Source of the DNA: Diphasiastrum complanatum
Lineage: Eukaryota > Streptophyta > Lycopodiopsida > Lycopodiales > Lycopodiaceae
Reading direction: 5' to 3'
DNA: 64,000 nucleotides
Assembly (NCBI GenBank): GCA_029204225.1
Contig: CM055111.1
Location: 27,439,540-27,503,539, forward strand
Positions 22,632 through 33,211 of this stretch are shown here, one piece after another (the stretch's first letter is position 1; each line of letters starts with the position of its first letter). The notes beneath the pieces were generated by a model that did not search any database, was not told the DNA's origin, and worked only from the letters and a program-made list of their open reading frames with translations. Position numbers and translations under genes: made by a program.

Positions 22632-22977
22632 GCCGAGCATAAGAAATCTAACAAAGAGATGGTATGGATCAAGAGGATGATCAAGGATCTTCACTTGCAA
22701 GACTTTTTGGAGATCCCAATCATCTTTTGTGACAACCTATCAGCCCAAAAGTTGGCAAGCAATCCTATATTTCATGCTAGGAGCAAGCATATTGAGGTGG
22801 CATATCACTTTTTGAGGGAGCAAGTCATGGCAATGGAGGTGGAGCTTCAACATGTTTCTTCAAGGGAATGTGTAGCTGATATCTTCACCAAATAACTGGG
22901 AAAAGAATTTTTTATGAAGCATAGGACTTCACTTGAAGTATTCTCAAAGTCAATGCTAAAACTAGTTGAAGAGGGAG
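22632..22977 (+). pseudogene. Copia family D, RNase H C-terminus and polypurine tract
   Basis: The frame from 22,632 reads EMVWIKRMIKDL, FCDNLSAQKLASNP, HARSKHIEVAYHFLRE and ECVADIFTK, the end of a copia RNase H, closely parallel to the same region of the element at 32.9-33.1 kb. It stops at 22,893-22,895, with recognisable homology to the end of pol beyond. A polypurine tract (gaagagggag, 22,968-22,977) leads into the LTR. Everything upstream in pol is missing. Confidence 0.75.
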
Positions 22978-23616
22978 TGTGAGAGATTTCAACTAGTTTA
23001 GTCAAATTTGGTCAAATTTGTTTATTTGGCAATTGAGGCCAATGTTTATATTAGAATGGGAGATTGTCATTTCAAGGTTATTTTTATCTCAAATGTATTT
23101 GAATTACCACTTTTAGAAAGTGACGGAAACAGCTGGAGGACGAGTTTGGTAGATTCAAATTTGAATGTTGGAGACATAGAATCTAGTCCCATTATTGGTA
23201 GGGTTTTTGATATGGAGGGAAACCAAGATCATTAATGAGACATGGATCTACTACATATAGCTGTACACACATGGTAAGAGAAGCTTTTATCTCTCTTGCA
23301 TCTCATTTCATGCTTATACATGAGTTCTCTTGGGTTCATCTATCCATTGGTGATATCTTGCAATCTTGTGTGTAGAATGCTATTTTATGCTATATTTGGA
23401 TCCACACGTGTGAAATATAGTAGCTTACTATTTTTGTATGGACAACAACTTCAATTCATCTTATGTTTGATGTTTGATCAAGTTCTTATTGATTTTGTAT
23501 CTCTTTCATTAAGTAGATGTTGATTTTTCTATGCTGCAAATGTGTAGATTGTGTTGATTTTCATACCAAAGATCAAGAGGATGAATTTGGATCTTAGTGA
23601 CTCATATTTCTTCACA
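22978..23616 (+). mobile_element. Copia family D 3' LTR
   Basis: 639 bp from TGTGAGAGATTTC to TTCTTCACA. It matches the 636-bp LTR at 25,947 along its whole length, including tttggcaattgaggcca, atctcatttcatgcttat, tcttgggttc and ccacacgtgtgaaatatag. No primer-binding site follows, as expected for a 3' LTR. CACACGTGTG is at 23,403-23,412. Confidence 0.8.
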
Positions 23617-24829
23617 ATATGTCTATAATGATCAGATAATAGATAATGGTGTATTAAGCAAAAAAAAACATTCAGAATCAAATGATCATTGTAATTAATC
23701 AGTAAACAAAAAACTAAACTAGATATTGTCTTGTTTATTTCTACAATAACAAAGAACTTGTTGAGTGTAGTGTTGGAATTCCAATAACACTCCAAATCCT
23801 CACGGTCACCATGCATGTCAAATTTGAGCATAATTTAATAGTTTTCAAAGGTATGAAAGTAATGCTTCTTACAGATCCAACTGCCATTTCTAGATGTAAG
23901 TAGCAAGATGAAAAGGCCTTTGCCCTCATCACACTCAAGTTCAGAGATAATCAAATCAATGTAGAAACAATACCATGGATTTTACTTTTTTGTGTCAATG
24001 TGTCCTATGCAATCATAGATCTCCAAAAATAATAGTGGGTGTCACCTCATTGTAGTAGTGATAAATTTTTAGAACCTTGAATATGTCTTTCCTCAAGAAA
24101 AACTAGTGAGAAATAGTTATTTGCATGGTTTTGACAAGTACTTTTTTTTTATGACTATAGAGAGTTGAGAAGGATTATAGTCTATTTCTTTATTGAAAAT
24201 TGCCCAGCAATAATAATTTATGTCCACAATTTACTTGAAATTTATTGAATTGATGGAATATATTATTGTAGGTAATATGTAACAAAAAGTTGTATGGAAA
24301 CAAGGTTTACCTAGTACATGTTACATACACTAGAAGTTTTTCATAATGGATAATTCATTGAGAAGTGAACCTTTGTGGACTCTCTTTGGTGTGTGTAAGA
24401 AGAGTAATAGTGCTTAAATTAGGACTTGAGTACATAAGGTTATATAACTCATTCAAGTTTGTAATAGGCTAAATTTTGTTTTCAGTAGATTACATTGAAG
24501 AGAAAACAAGAATAGTGAGTATCTTATAATCATCATTAGGGTAAGTTCAAAATGTACAAGGAGTAGCTCATAGTCATCATTAGGGTAAGTTCTAAATGTA
24601 CAACTTCTTTTTGTAGTATTATGAAGAATAGTTTATGCTATTGAAAAAGCACGGTTGGAGTTTGTGCATTGGGATGAGGAGTTTTATGTTATTATTTTTT
24701 ATTAGTAAAGTACCATCACTACTTTTATGGTGCTAAGTTTACTATTTCACAATCATTGTACTTTGAAGTCCTTATGGCTAGATTTAAGAAGGTCAAAAAG
24801 CTTGTTGAGCATAGCTTTTTAAAAAGTTT
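23617..24829. other. Unrecognised, with one 44-bp tandem duplication
   Basis: No gene or LTR boundary recognised. The word catcattagggtaagttc occurs at 24,531 and again at 24,575, showing a near-perfect 44-bp tandem. The right part probably belongs to the decayed gypsy element that becomes recognisable at 24.83 kb. Confidence 0.4.
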
Positions 24830-25640
24830 TAAATGAAATAAATTATAAATTGAACAACCACAATAAGGTGGTGAATGTCTTATCATGGATGTGTTATGCT
24901 TTATCATTTAAGGTGGTAAGGAAGGACCTTGTTAATCAAATATGAGAAGATTAGTTGGGGAATGATTATGCAACAAAGAGCCAAACTTGGTGTAAGGCAA
25001 GGAATGCCTCGATGTTAATTTGATCATTTTGTGCTACCACAAAGGACAAAGGAGAATTTCTTCAAGATGCTTGTAAAGGAAGTGAGAGCAACAAATAGAA
25101 GGTCCAATAATATCTAAAATGGTTAACTTTTCATGGAGATAAGTGTTTGTGCCCACATTTGTGAGCTTAAAGAAGGATAATTTGAGCAAATGGCATGATG
25201 TGACAAGTTCAAGTAATCCAAGTTACCAAAGGACCATCTTCTTGGTACTTTTGGCCAAGCATGAAATGAAATTACAAGATTTTTGCACGAAATGTTAGAT
25301 TGGCAAAATTATTGTTGAGTCCACTATAGATATGATTTATTAAGTGAGAGAGTCTTTCCATGGATTTTATTATTCATCTTTTTAGAAAGAAGGAAGTAAA
25401 TGACTAAAGATTAAAGATCCCTCATTTTTACAAAGACTAAAGTCAGCTCCTAAACTAGAAGAAACATTTGTAGATACCCACTTCCATGTGAATAGATTGC
25501 CACAAGTTATTCTAAGTGATTGAGATTCCAAGATTAATAGTAACTTCTTGAAGTGTCATCTTTGAGTTATTAGAAACAAAACTAGCCATGAGCAATGGGG
25601 ACTAATCAATGGATTAAGTGGTTGAGTATATGCCTCACAC
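24830..25640 (+). pseudogene. Decayed Ty3/gypsy RNase H end and integrase core
   Basis: Near 24,850-24,890 a frame reads NNHNKVVNVLSW, resembling the NKVADALSR end of gypsy RNase H. Around 25,470-25,570 another reads HVNRLPQVILSD then DSKINSNF, matching the integrase core motif GLPxxIVSDRDxxFxSxFW, but with a stop in the SDRD position. Frames are shifted and stop-ridden. The order (RNase H, integrase, LTR fragment at 25,875) fits one element of plus orientation. Confidence 0.5.
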
Positions 25641-25874
25641 TACAAATTAGGCTAATTGAGGGAAGTGCCTTTCAATTTTGAAGTTATAATAATGGCAGAC
25701 ACTCAATCATTGGCATGGGTCCCTTACGCAATGTATGGACATGAGCCATATGCTTCCTACCCATGTGGGTCTTGCCATTATGTAAGGTTTAGGAGTGTGC
25801 AAAGGCATGTATGTTGAATATGCAGGAAACATTATTTGTTGTCAAAGAAAATATTAAGTGACCTTAAAATAAGA

Positions 25875-25946
25875 TGTTATGTCCATGTCCAGTGCAAGGA
25901 CTGGAATAGTCCTTGACATTCATACACGGAACTCCACTGAGTCAAG
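25875..25946 (+). mobile_element. Gypsy family G LTR, first 72 bp, interrupted
   Basis: TGTTATGTCCATGTCC plus ggaactccactgagtcaag match the start of the LTRs at 19,201 and 41,422. The match stops exactly where the copia D LTR begins, showing that copia D inserted into, or recombined with, this gypsy LTR. Confidence 0.65.
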
Positions 25947-26582
25947 TGTGAAAGATTTCGACTAGTTTAGTCAAAAATGCTATTTTTTTTGTATATTTGG
26001 CAATTGAGGCCAGCTTTCATATCAGACTTAGAGTTTGACTTTTCAAAGTTAATTAGTCTGAATTTCATTTGAATAAACACTTTTTGAAAGTGTGGGAAAG
26101 TTGGTAGTCAAGTTTTGAGTAGATTCAAATTTAAAAGTTGGGTACATTGAATCTAGACCCAAAAATAGTAGGATTTACATTTTCAAGGGAAAGCCCTAAT
26201 TGGACCTGCTATAAAAGGATGCAACTGATGGAGAGCAGATATTCTCTCTTCTCTATCTCATTTCATGCTTATACATGGTTCTCTTGGGTTCTACTATCCA
26301 TTGGTGCACTATACTTGTGATTGTTTGCAATTCTATGTGTAGAATGATCATTAAATGTTATTTTTAGATCCACACGTGTGAAATATAGTAGCTTCCTGGT
26401 TTTGTATGGACAACAACTTCTTTTTATGTTTTGATTTAGTTTTGATCAAGTTATGTTAGAGTTTGCATCTCATTCATAGAGTGATGCTGATTTTTCTCAT
26501 TGGTAGGATATTTGATTTGTTCTCTTTCTAACCCAAGATCAGTTTATGGATTTGGATCATCATTGATCTGAATTCTTTCACA
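25947..26582 (+). mobile_element. Copia family D 5' LTR
   Basis: 636 bp, TGTGAAAG to TTTCACA, followed immediately by the primer-binding site. A TATA-like tataaaagg lies near 26,211-26,219, so transcription probably starts shortly downstream, within the LTR. CACACGTGTG is at 26,371-26,380. Confidence 0.85.
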
Positions 26583-26594
26583 TGGTATCAGAGC
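26583..26594 (+). mobile_element. Copia family D primer-binding site
   Basis: Perfect TGGTATCAGAGC directly after the LTR terminal CA, the site for initiator tRNA-Met. It proves this LTR is a 5' LTR. Confidence 0.9.
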
Positions 26595-26843
26595 TTGTGC
26601 TTTCAGGTTATGAAAGAGAAAATCATATCTATCAATGATTTGGTGAAAGTATCAAGGCTATGTAGATTGGATCTTTTGTAGATCAAAACTCTAGGTAGGA
26701 TTATAATCTTGATCAATTCCGATTTCTCATTTCATTACTGGATTTGGCCGATTTTTGGATCATTAGAAAAGTCTAAGTGGTGGCTAATAGATTGCATATC
26801 AAGTTTTTGGCATTTGCATGTAGAATTTAAAATATATTCTACA
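26595..26843 (+). mobile_element. Copia family D leader, truncated
   Basis: About 250 bp of non-coding leader between the primer-binding site and an abrupt junction with a minus-strand copia gag/protease. No family D gag follows. Confidence 0.6.
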
Positions 26844-27748
26844 TTATTGATCACTTGCTGTTAGAATAGACTTTGAGAAAAAATCCTTTTGGAATGTCAT
26901 GTGGGAACTAGCCCCACTATCAATCCACCATGTGTCATTGGAGTAGCTCTTTGATGTTGATGTAGAAGCCATCAAGGATGAATCCACTTCATCCTCATCT
27001 TCCTCAAGAGTGAGGTTGCCTTGTTTGCTCTCTCCTTGTGCATTCTTCTTCTTGAAACACTCGGATGCAAAGTGCCCCTTCTTTCCACAAAAGAAGCACT
27101 TGAGTTTGGCTTTGTTCTTCTTTCCACCTTTGGAGCTAGATGGTTGATCATCATTCTTGGTCTCCTTGTGTTGGACCTTCTTCTTTGACTTTGCCTTTCC
27201 CTTGCTTGAGAAGTTGGCCTTCTCATCACCATCATGCAACTTTAAGGATCCAATCCTTTGCTTGACATGAAGGATCCTACTCTCCTCGGCCACAAGCACA
27301 CTATGGAGCTTGTCAATGGAAGGTAGTGCATCTTGAATAGCAAAGCTTTGTACAAGATTGGAGAACTCATCTCGAAGACCATTCAAAATGATTTGAACAA
27401 GTTCATCATCATGAATATCCTCACTAATGATGGAAAGTTCTTTGTTGAGAGATTTTATTCTCAAGACATACTCTTGAGCACTCTCATCACTCCCTCTAAT
27501 GCTTTGAAGAACTTTCTTCTAATCATAAGCACTCTAGAGGTATTTTTGGATTCATAAATTCCTTTGAGGTAGTTCCATGCCTCCTTGGACGAGGTACAAG
27601 ATGCTACTTCCTTTAGAAGTTCATTACTAGCATTCATTTTCAAACAATGTAATGCTAGTCTAGCTCTCTTTTTGTACCTCACTCGATCTTGCCCACCTTG
27701 AGGTTCTTCTTCCTCTCCTATGACAAGATCAAACATATCTTGGAGCAC
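26844..27748 (-). pseudogene. Copia family A gag with start of protease (minus)
   Basis: Two frames joined by a frameshift near 27,462. The first (27,748 to 27,461) carries the gag N-terminal block (VIGEEEEPQ, ALHCLKMNASNELLKEV). The second (27,464 to 26,844) has ELVQIILNGL, a Lys-rich stretch, a complete CCHC knuckle (CFFCGKKGHFASEC) and the protease motif WWIDSGASSHMT. It ends shortly after the protease start; a shifted remnant of the following residues is visible, then the sequence changes to copia D leader. It lies downstream, on the minus strand, of the LTR at 28,302-28,967, so together they form the 5' third of one element. Confidence 0.8.
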
Positions 27749-28301
27749 AAGTAGTGACTCAATTCTTACTTTCCAAGTTGAATAATTATTAGAATTTAGC
27801 CTGTCACTAGCCTCAAGAAGATAGGCTCCAGTTGAACCTCAAAAAGATTTGGGAAAGTGTATTCTACACAATCTATTCACTTAGAACCTAGGATTTGATT
27901 TTGGAAGTGCCAATGCCTTCCTATGGTGTTTAGAATTGGTTTTAGTTTCACTCTTGAACTAAAAACATAAGCCTCAAACTCTCTCACAAGGATTTGTAGG
28001 TTTAATAAGATTCTAACACCATTTACTCATCAAATCTCTAATGGAAACAATGGGTTTTCATAATCACATCACTAGTTCACTCTATACAACTTGTTTGAAG
28101 CTCAAATATTGAAAAAACACAAAGTTTTGGTGAAAGTACAACTCCATCAGCCTCTCACACGTGTGAGAAGTACATCTGAACTTTACACACTAATCTGAAG
28201 CTCAACATCACAGGTAAACTATTAGAAAAGGTCGCCCTCCTTCAAAGTGACTCTAGCACCAATGCTTTCACCAAAATGAAGATTTTTGGATCATCCTACC
28301 A
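27749..28301 (-). mobile_element. Copia family A leader (minus)
   Basis: Non-coding stretch between LTR and gag on the minus strand. Right after the LTR end the minus strand reads TGGTAGGATGATCC, sharing only TGGTA with the usual primer-binding site; a second imperfect match, TGGTGCTAGAG, lies about 30 bases further. The true site is uncertain. It contains CACACGTGTG at 28,156-28,165. Confidence 0.55.
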
Positions 28302-28967
28302 TGTCAAATTTCAGAGTTTATGGACTGAAATTGATCTACAAATGATCACAAAGAGTGATTGGTAGCTTGGGATCTTGATCTATATCAAGACTAGCTTCCA
28401 AATCTAGCTTCTACTTGACAATCTTTGTGATTCCAGGCAAGAACAATAAAAAAAGATGATCCACGACTTCACACGTGTGAAGTACAGCTATTGTACGACC
28501 TGATAACATAGAAATAGTTTACTTATCATTTACAAAGCATTCATCCACAAAGAAAGTGCTTAAGAGAGTCAAAACATAATGATAGCTACACAAACCAAGA
28601 TTTCTCATCATTAGCTCAAAAATGGATCCATCATGGATCAAGTACAAAATCACCATAATCTCTCTCTAAGCTGCATCCAGCACGTGTAGGACAGCTCATG
28701 TACTTATCCATATCCACTTTGGATAAGATCTATCAAATTTGCCACATCATCCATTGGTGGTTTGTGTTGACCTTCTAGATTCCTACAATCTAGGACCTAA
28801 CTCCTATAATTTAGGAGATGTCATATTGGACTCAAATGAAAGCTAATCAAAATGGATCTGAATATTACAAGTGTCATTTCACACGTGTGGACAGGTCCTC
28901 ACACGTGTGGATCCACATAGATGTTAATATTCATCAAAAACCATGTGAAAATTGCTAAATTCTAACA
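28302..28967 (-). mobile_element. Copia family A LTR (minus)
   Basis: 666 bp. On the minus strand it runs from TGTTAGAATTTAGC to AAATTTGACA. It is a close copy (very few differences by eye) of the plus-strand LTR at 35,565-36,222. Contains CACACGTGTG at 28,470, 28,880 and 28,900. The five bases outside its start, read on the minus strand, are attga. Confidence 0.85.
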
Positions 28968-29317
28968 TCAATCTTGTAAACCCCATTTATAATACAAAGT
29001 AGTGGAGATCAAATTTACACCTGATCCTCCATCTACCACTACTGCCTCATCCTCGAATCTCTTATGCTTCATCGGTAGGGTGTTGTGTTCTTCACTTTTT
29101 CACGCTGCCCTGATGTGGAGGATGTTACTTGTCTCTTCATAGCCTGTACACAGTATATGGGTTCTAGTATTACTGGTTTCGCTTCAGCTCTGGCCCATTC
29201 AGCCAAAAGGTTCAGATTGAAACACACTCAAATTAAGTTCAATAATCTCATTATCTAGAGATCCAATCAAAATTAGGGTTTTGACAAAATCACAAAAAAT
29301 TGATTATTCCATTTAGA
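28968..29317. other. Gap between inverted LTR and the copia B frame
   Basis: About 270 bp of unrecognised sequence, then about 80 bp that belong to the copia B gag region. Just before the open frame, the bases around 29,303-29,318 can be read as DYSI followed by RMES if two bases are missing, so the true gag N-terminus lies upstream and is frameshifted. No LTR and no primer-binding site were found here. Confidence 0.45.
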
Positions 29318-32300
29318 ATGGAATCTATCATGATCATGCAAGATCTGATGGAAATTGTAAATGGTAAGGAGGGTGAACCTATTCATCCTCAAGAAAAAGC
29401 CAAATACATCAAGAGGTGCAATGTTGCACTACATTGCATAAAAATGAATGTTGCAAATGAACTCTTAAGAGAGGTAGGAGATTGCACTTCAGCTCAAGAT
29501 GCTTGGGAGACTTTGCAAAAGGTCTATGAATCCAAGAACCAAACTAGAATGTTAGCTTTGAAGAATCAAATCTATAGAAGTTATCAAAAGAAAGGAGAGA
29601 GTGCACATACTTTTGTCCTAAGAGTAAAGGAATTGAACAAAGAGCTAGCCTTTATAGGTGACCCTATCAAGGATGAAGAGCTTGTTCAACTCATATTGAA
29701 TGGACTAAGCTTTGAATTTGACAATTTGGTTCAGGGATATGCAATTATGGGTAAGCTACCCATACTTGAAGAACTCCAAGGCACACTCATGGCCGAGGAA
29801 TCAAGAAGGAGCCAAATGCAAGAGAGGATAGATAGGCTTTCCATCCAAGGTGGAGATGACCAAGCTCTCTTCACCAAAGGCAAAGGCAAGTCCAAAGGCA
29901 AAGGATCAACATTCAAGAAGTCTACAAAGCTTGAGGATCAAGAAGGACCCCCAAAGGCATCTCCATCAACCACCAAAGTCAAGAAGGACAAATCAAAGGT
30001 GAAGTGCTACTATTGTAGCAAGATGGGGCATTATGCCTCGGAATGCTTCAAGAGGAAGCAAGATCAAAGCCAAGCCAATATGAGCAAAGAGGAGGAGGAG
30101 GAGAGTTCACATGAGGACTCTCTCATGATGTCCATATTTTCTTCAACAAGCTTCAAAGGAGAAGATCCTTGGTGGATTGACTCGGGTGCTAGTTCACACA
30201 TGACTAGTAAAAGGGAGTTTTTCTCTTCTCTCTTATCTTATGATGGACTTATAAAGTCTATCTATACAGCAAATGATGAAGCTTGTAAGATTGAAGGAGT
30301 TGGTAGCATTCCCCTTTGCTTAGGATCTTCCAAAAAGATCAACATAGAAGGTGTTTTGTACATTCCTACAATAACAAAGAATCTACTAAGTGTTGGCCAA
30401 ATGGTAGACAATGGTTTCAATGTTGACTTTGCTTCAAATGAATGTTTCATCAAGAAGAAGGGTAAGATAGTGGCTAAGGGCACTAGACTTGGCAAACTTT
30501 ATAAGCTAGATGCATTTGTGGATACTAATGTTGTCATGTTGGCCGAGAAGAGCAAGATATCTACCTTTACTTTATGGCACAAAAGACTTGGACATGTCAA
30601 CTCGGGTTCCATGGAGGCTATGATCAAGGAGGAGTATGCTTTAGGCCTACCAAGGTCTATTGGGAAGGAAGACAAGGTTTGTGAAGCTTGTGCCTTATCC
30701 AAGGCACATAAGAAGGTGTTTCCTAACTCCATCACAAAGTCATCTCATCCTCTTGAACTCATACACTCGGATGTGCACATTGCTAGCACCAAATCTAATG
30801 GAGGTTCATCCATGTTTTTAACCTTCATTGATGACTACTCAAGATATTGTTGGGTGTTCTTACTTTCCTTCAAGTCTCAAGTATTTGATACTTTTGTAAA
30901 GTTCAAGTTGTTTGTGGAAAAGCATCATAATCATAGCATCAAGATTCTTAGAAGTGACAATGGTGGAGAATTCATCTCCAATGAGTTCAAGGCCTTTTGT
31001 GAGGAGGAAGGGATCAAGAAAGAGACTTCTTGTCCTTACACTCCTCAACAAAATGGAGTTGCTGAAAGAAGGAATAGAACATTATGTGAATGTTCTAAGG
31101 CTTTAAGATTAGATGCTTGTTTGCCCAAATCCTTTTGGGGTGAGTCTCTTGTATGTGCAAACTACTTGATGAATAGGGTGTCTTGCAAAGCAATTGAAGG
31201 CAAAACTCCTTATGAGATGTTGTATGGAAAGAAACCCAATCTTAATCACTTGAAAGTTTTTGGGTGTATATGTTATGTGCATGTGCCATTGGAAACAAGA
31301 ACCAAGGAGGATCCATCTTCCACAAGAGGGATCATGCTTGGGTATGCAAGCTCAAGCAAGGGCTACAAAGTCTATCTCCCATCCTTGAACAAATTTGTTG
31401 TTTCAAGGGATGTCATCTTTGATGAACATCATATGCATATGCTTGAAGAAGGCTCAAGTGCTCCAACAATCAAGAAGAAGATGGCCGAGGAGCAAGATCT
31501 TGGTTTTGAGGAGGAGCTCATGGAGGAGCAAGCACCAAACCCACCTATCACACCAAGGAGATCTTCAAGGGCAAAAGTGGAGCCATCAAGGCTCACATAT
31601 CAAGGCAAAGGACAGCAAGTTGAGGGTATCTCATCCACTTCTTATGCTTTATCTAGTTTTGAAGAACCGTCTAACGTTGAAGATGCATTGAACTCCAAAG
31701 AATGGTATAAAGCTATGTTGGATGAGTATGATGCCTTGATTGAGAATGAAACTTGGTTGCTTGTTGAGAGACCTCAAAGGAATGTAATAGGATGCAAGTG
31801 GGTCTTCAAGCTTAAGTTGAATGCAAATGGGAGTGTTAACAAACATAAAGCAAGATTAGTTGCAAAAGGTTATGCTCAAGAGAGAGGGATAGACTATGAG
31901 GAAACTTTTGCACCCGTGGCCAAGATGGTCACAATAAGACTAATCATTGCACTTGCATCACATTTTGGATGGATTCTATGTCAAATGGATGTCTCTAATG
32001 CTTTCTTGAATGGTTTTTTGGAAGAGGATATCTATATGGAGCAGCCACAAGGGTTCATCAAGCATGGAATGGAGAACAAAGTATGCCATCTCCAAAGAAG
32101 CATCTATGGCTTGAAGCAAGCCTCGAGATCTTGGAATTCAAGACTACATTGCTATCTTATTTCACTTTCTTTTGTTCAAAGTGAATATGATCCCACTCTT
32201 TACATTAAGTTTGATGATGTTGGTATTGTACTTTTACTCATTTATGTAGATGACATCATCATTAGTGGAAATAGTGTTGATGGTATTGAAAAAATCAAGA

Positions 32301-33208
32301 TAGATCTATCCTTAGAGTTCAAGATGGTAGATCTAGGGTGTCTCCACTTCATCTTAGGCATAGAAGTACTTAGAGGGTCTGATTTTATCTTTATAAGTCA
32401 AGTAAACTATGCTCAAAGTCTTTTGAAGAAGTTTAAGATGGAAGTATGCAAAAGTGTTGACACACCAATGGAGCAAGATGTAAAAGTGCCAAACGAAGAT
32501 GATGAAAGATCCTTCATGGACATCACTTTGTTTAGGCAACTTATAGGTTCCTTAATGTGGATCACTAAAACTAGACCAGATCTTAGCTTTAGTGTATGTA
32601 GGTTGAGCCAATCCATGCAAAAGCCATTGAATATCCATTGGAAAAAGGCTAAGAGGATTCTAAGATACATCTCGGGTACATTGGATTTTGGGATTCTATA
32701 TAGAGGAGATGTGATTAACCTTCATGCATTTAGTGATTCAGATTTTGCAGGGGACAAGAGGGATAGGAAATCAACAAGTGCCTATTCAACTTTCATAGGA
32801 GAAGGTGTGGTTTCATGGCTTTCAAAAAAGCAAGAAACTATATCTCTATCTTCAACCGAGGCCGAGTACAAAGCTTTGACAACCACTACAAAGGAGGTAC
32901 TTTGGATCAAGAGATTATTGGTGGAACTAAAGATCATGGATTCAGAGGAGGCACCAATCATCTACAATGACACTATATCAGCCCAACACCTTGCATCTAA
33001 CCCAATCTTCCATGCAAGATCTAAGCACATTGAGATATGCCATCACTTTGTGAGAGAAATGGTGCAAGCCAAGGAGATTGCTTTGGAGCATGTTCCAAGC
33101 AATGAATGTGTAGCTGATCTACTTACTAAACCACTTCAAAAGACACCTTTTATGAAGTTCAGATCATCACTTGGAGTGATTAGTAAAGCAATGATTGAAC
33201 CAAGCTAG
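29318..33208 (+). CDS. Copia family B gag-pol polyprotein, uninterrupted
   Basis: A single open frame of 1,296 codons from the first in-frame ATG; the normal N-terminus is probably lost through a small deletion upstream. Domains in order: gag (residues 1-190), CCHC knuckle CYYCSKMGHYASEC (230-243), aspartic protease DSGASSHM (288-295), integrase zinc finger (H421, H426, C455, C458), integrase core with D485, D547 and E583 (35 residues between the last two, as in the DD35E family), reverse transcriptase with YVDD (976-979), and RNase H (about 1,130-1,260) ending ECVADLLTKPL. The integrase-before-RT order defines Ty1/copia. All visible catalytic residues are kept and no stop interrupts, so the insertion is young or recently selected. 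It lies directly upstream of a polypurine tract and 3' LTR. The product would be cut by its own protease and act in cytoplasmic particles and the nucleus. Confidence 0.92.
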   Translation: MESIMIMQDLMEIVNGKEGEPIHPQEKAKYIKRCNVALHCIKMNVANELLREVGDCTSAQDAWETLQKVYESKNQTRMLALKNQIYRSYQKKGESAHTFVLRVKELNKELAFIGDPIKDEELVQLILNGLSFEFDNLVQGYAIMGKLPILEELQGTLMAEESRRSQMQERIDRLSIQGGDDQALFTKGKGKSKGKGSTFKKSTKLEDQEGPPKASPSTTKVKKDKSKVKCYYCSKMGHYASECFKRKQDQSQANMSKEEEEESSHEDSLMMSIFSSTSFKGEDPWWIDSGASSHMTSKREFFSSLLSYDGLIKSIYTANDEACKIEGVGSIPLCLGSSKKINIEGVLYIPTITKNLLSVGQMVDNGFNVDFASNECFIKKKGKIVAKGTRLGKLYKLDAFVDTNVVMLAEKSKISTFTLWHKRLGHVNSGSMEAMIKEEYALGLPRSIGKEDKVCEACALSKAHKKVFPNSITKSSHPLELIHSDVHIASTKSNGGSSMFLTFIDDYSRYCWVFLLSFKSQVFDTFVKFKLFVEKHHNHSIKILRSDNGGEFISNEFKAFCEEEGIKKETSCPYTPQQNGVAERRNRTLCECSKALRLDACLPKSFWGESLVCANYLMNRVSCKAIEGKTPYEMLYGKKPNLNHLKVFGCICYVHVPLETRTKEDPSSTRGIMLGYASSSKGYKVYLPSLNKFVVSRDVIFDEHHMHMLEEGSSAPTIKKKMAEEQDLGFEEELMEEQAPNPPITPRRSSRAKVEPSRLTYQGKGQQVEGISSTSYALSSFEEPSNVEDALNSKEWYKAMLDEYDALIENETWLLVERPQRNVIGCKWVFKLKLNANGSVNKHKARLVAKGYAQERGIDYEETFAPVAKMVTIRLIIALASHFGWILCQMDVSNAFLNGFLEEDIYMEQPQGFIKHGMENKVCHLQRSIYGLKQASRSWNSRLHCYLISLSFVQSEYDPTLYIKFDDVGIVLLLIYVDDIIISGNSVDGIEKIKIDLSLEFKMVDLGCLHFILGIEVLRGSDFIFISQVNYAQSLLKKFKMEVCKSVDTPMEQDVKVPNEDDERSFMDITLFRQLIGSLMWITKTRPDLSFSVCRLSQSMQKPLNIHWKKAKRILRYISGTLDFGILYRGDVINLHAFSDSDFAGDKRDRKSTSAYSTFIGEGVVSWLSKKQETISLSSTEAEYKALTTTTKEVLWIKRLLVELKIMDSEEAPIIYNDTISAQHLASNPIFHARSKHIEICHHFVREMVQAKEIALEHVPSNECVADLLTKPLQKTPFMKFRSSLGVISKAMIEPS

Positions 33209-33211
33209 ATA

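Noticed and set aside
29731-32670. Minus-strand and shifted frames within the copia B gag-pol
   Set aside because: Antisense or out-of-frame shadows of the 1,296-codon polyprotein.
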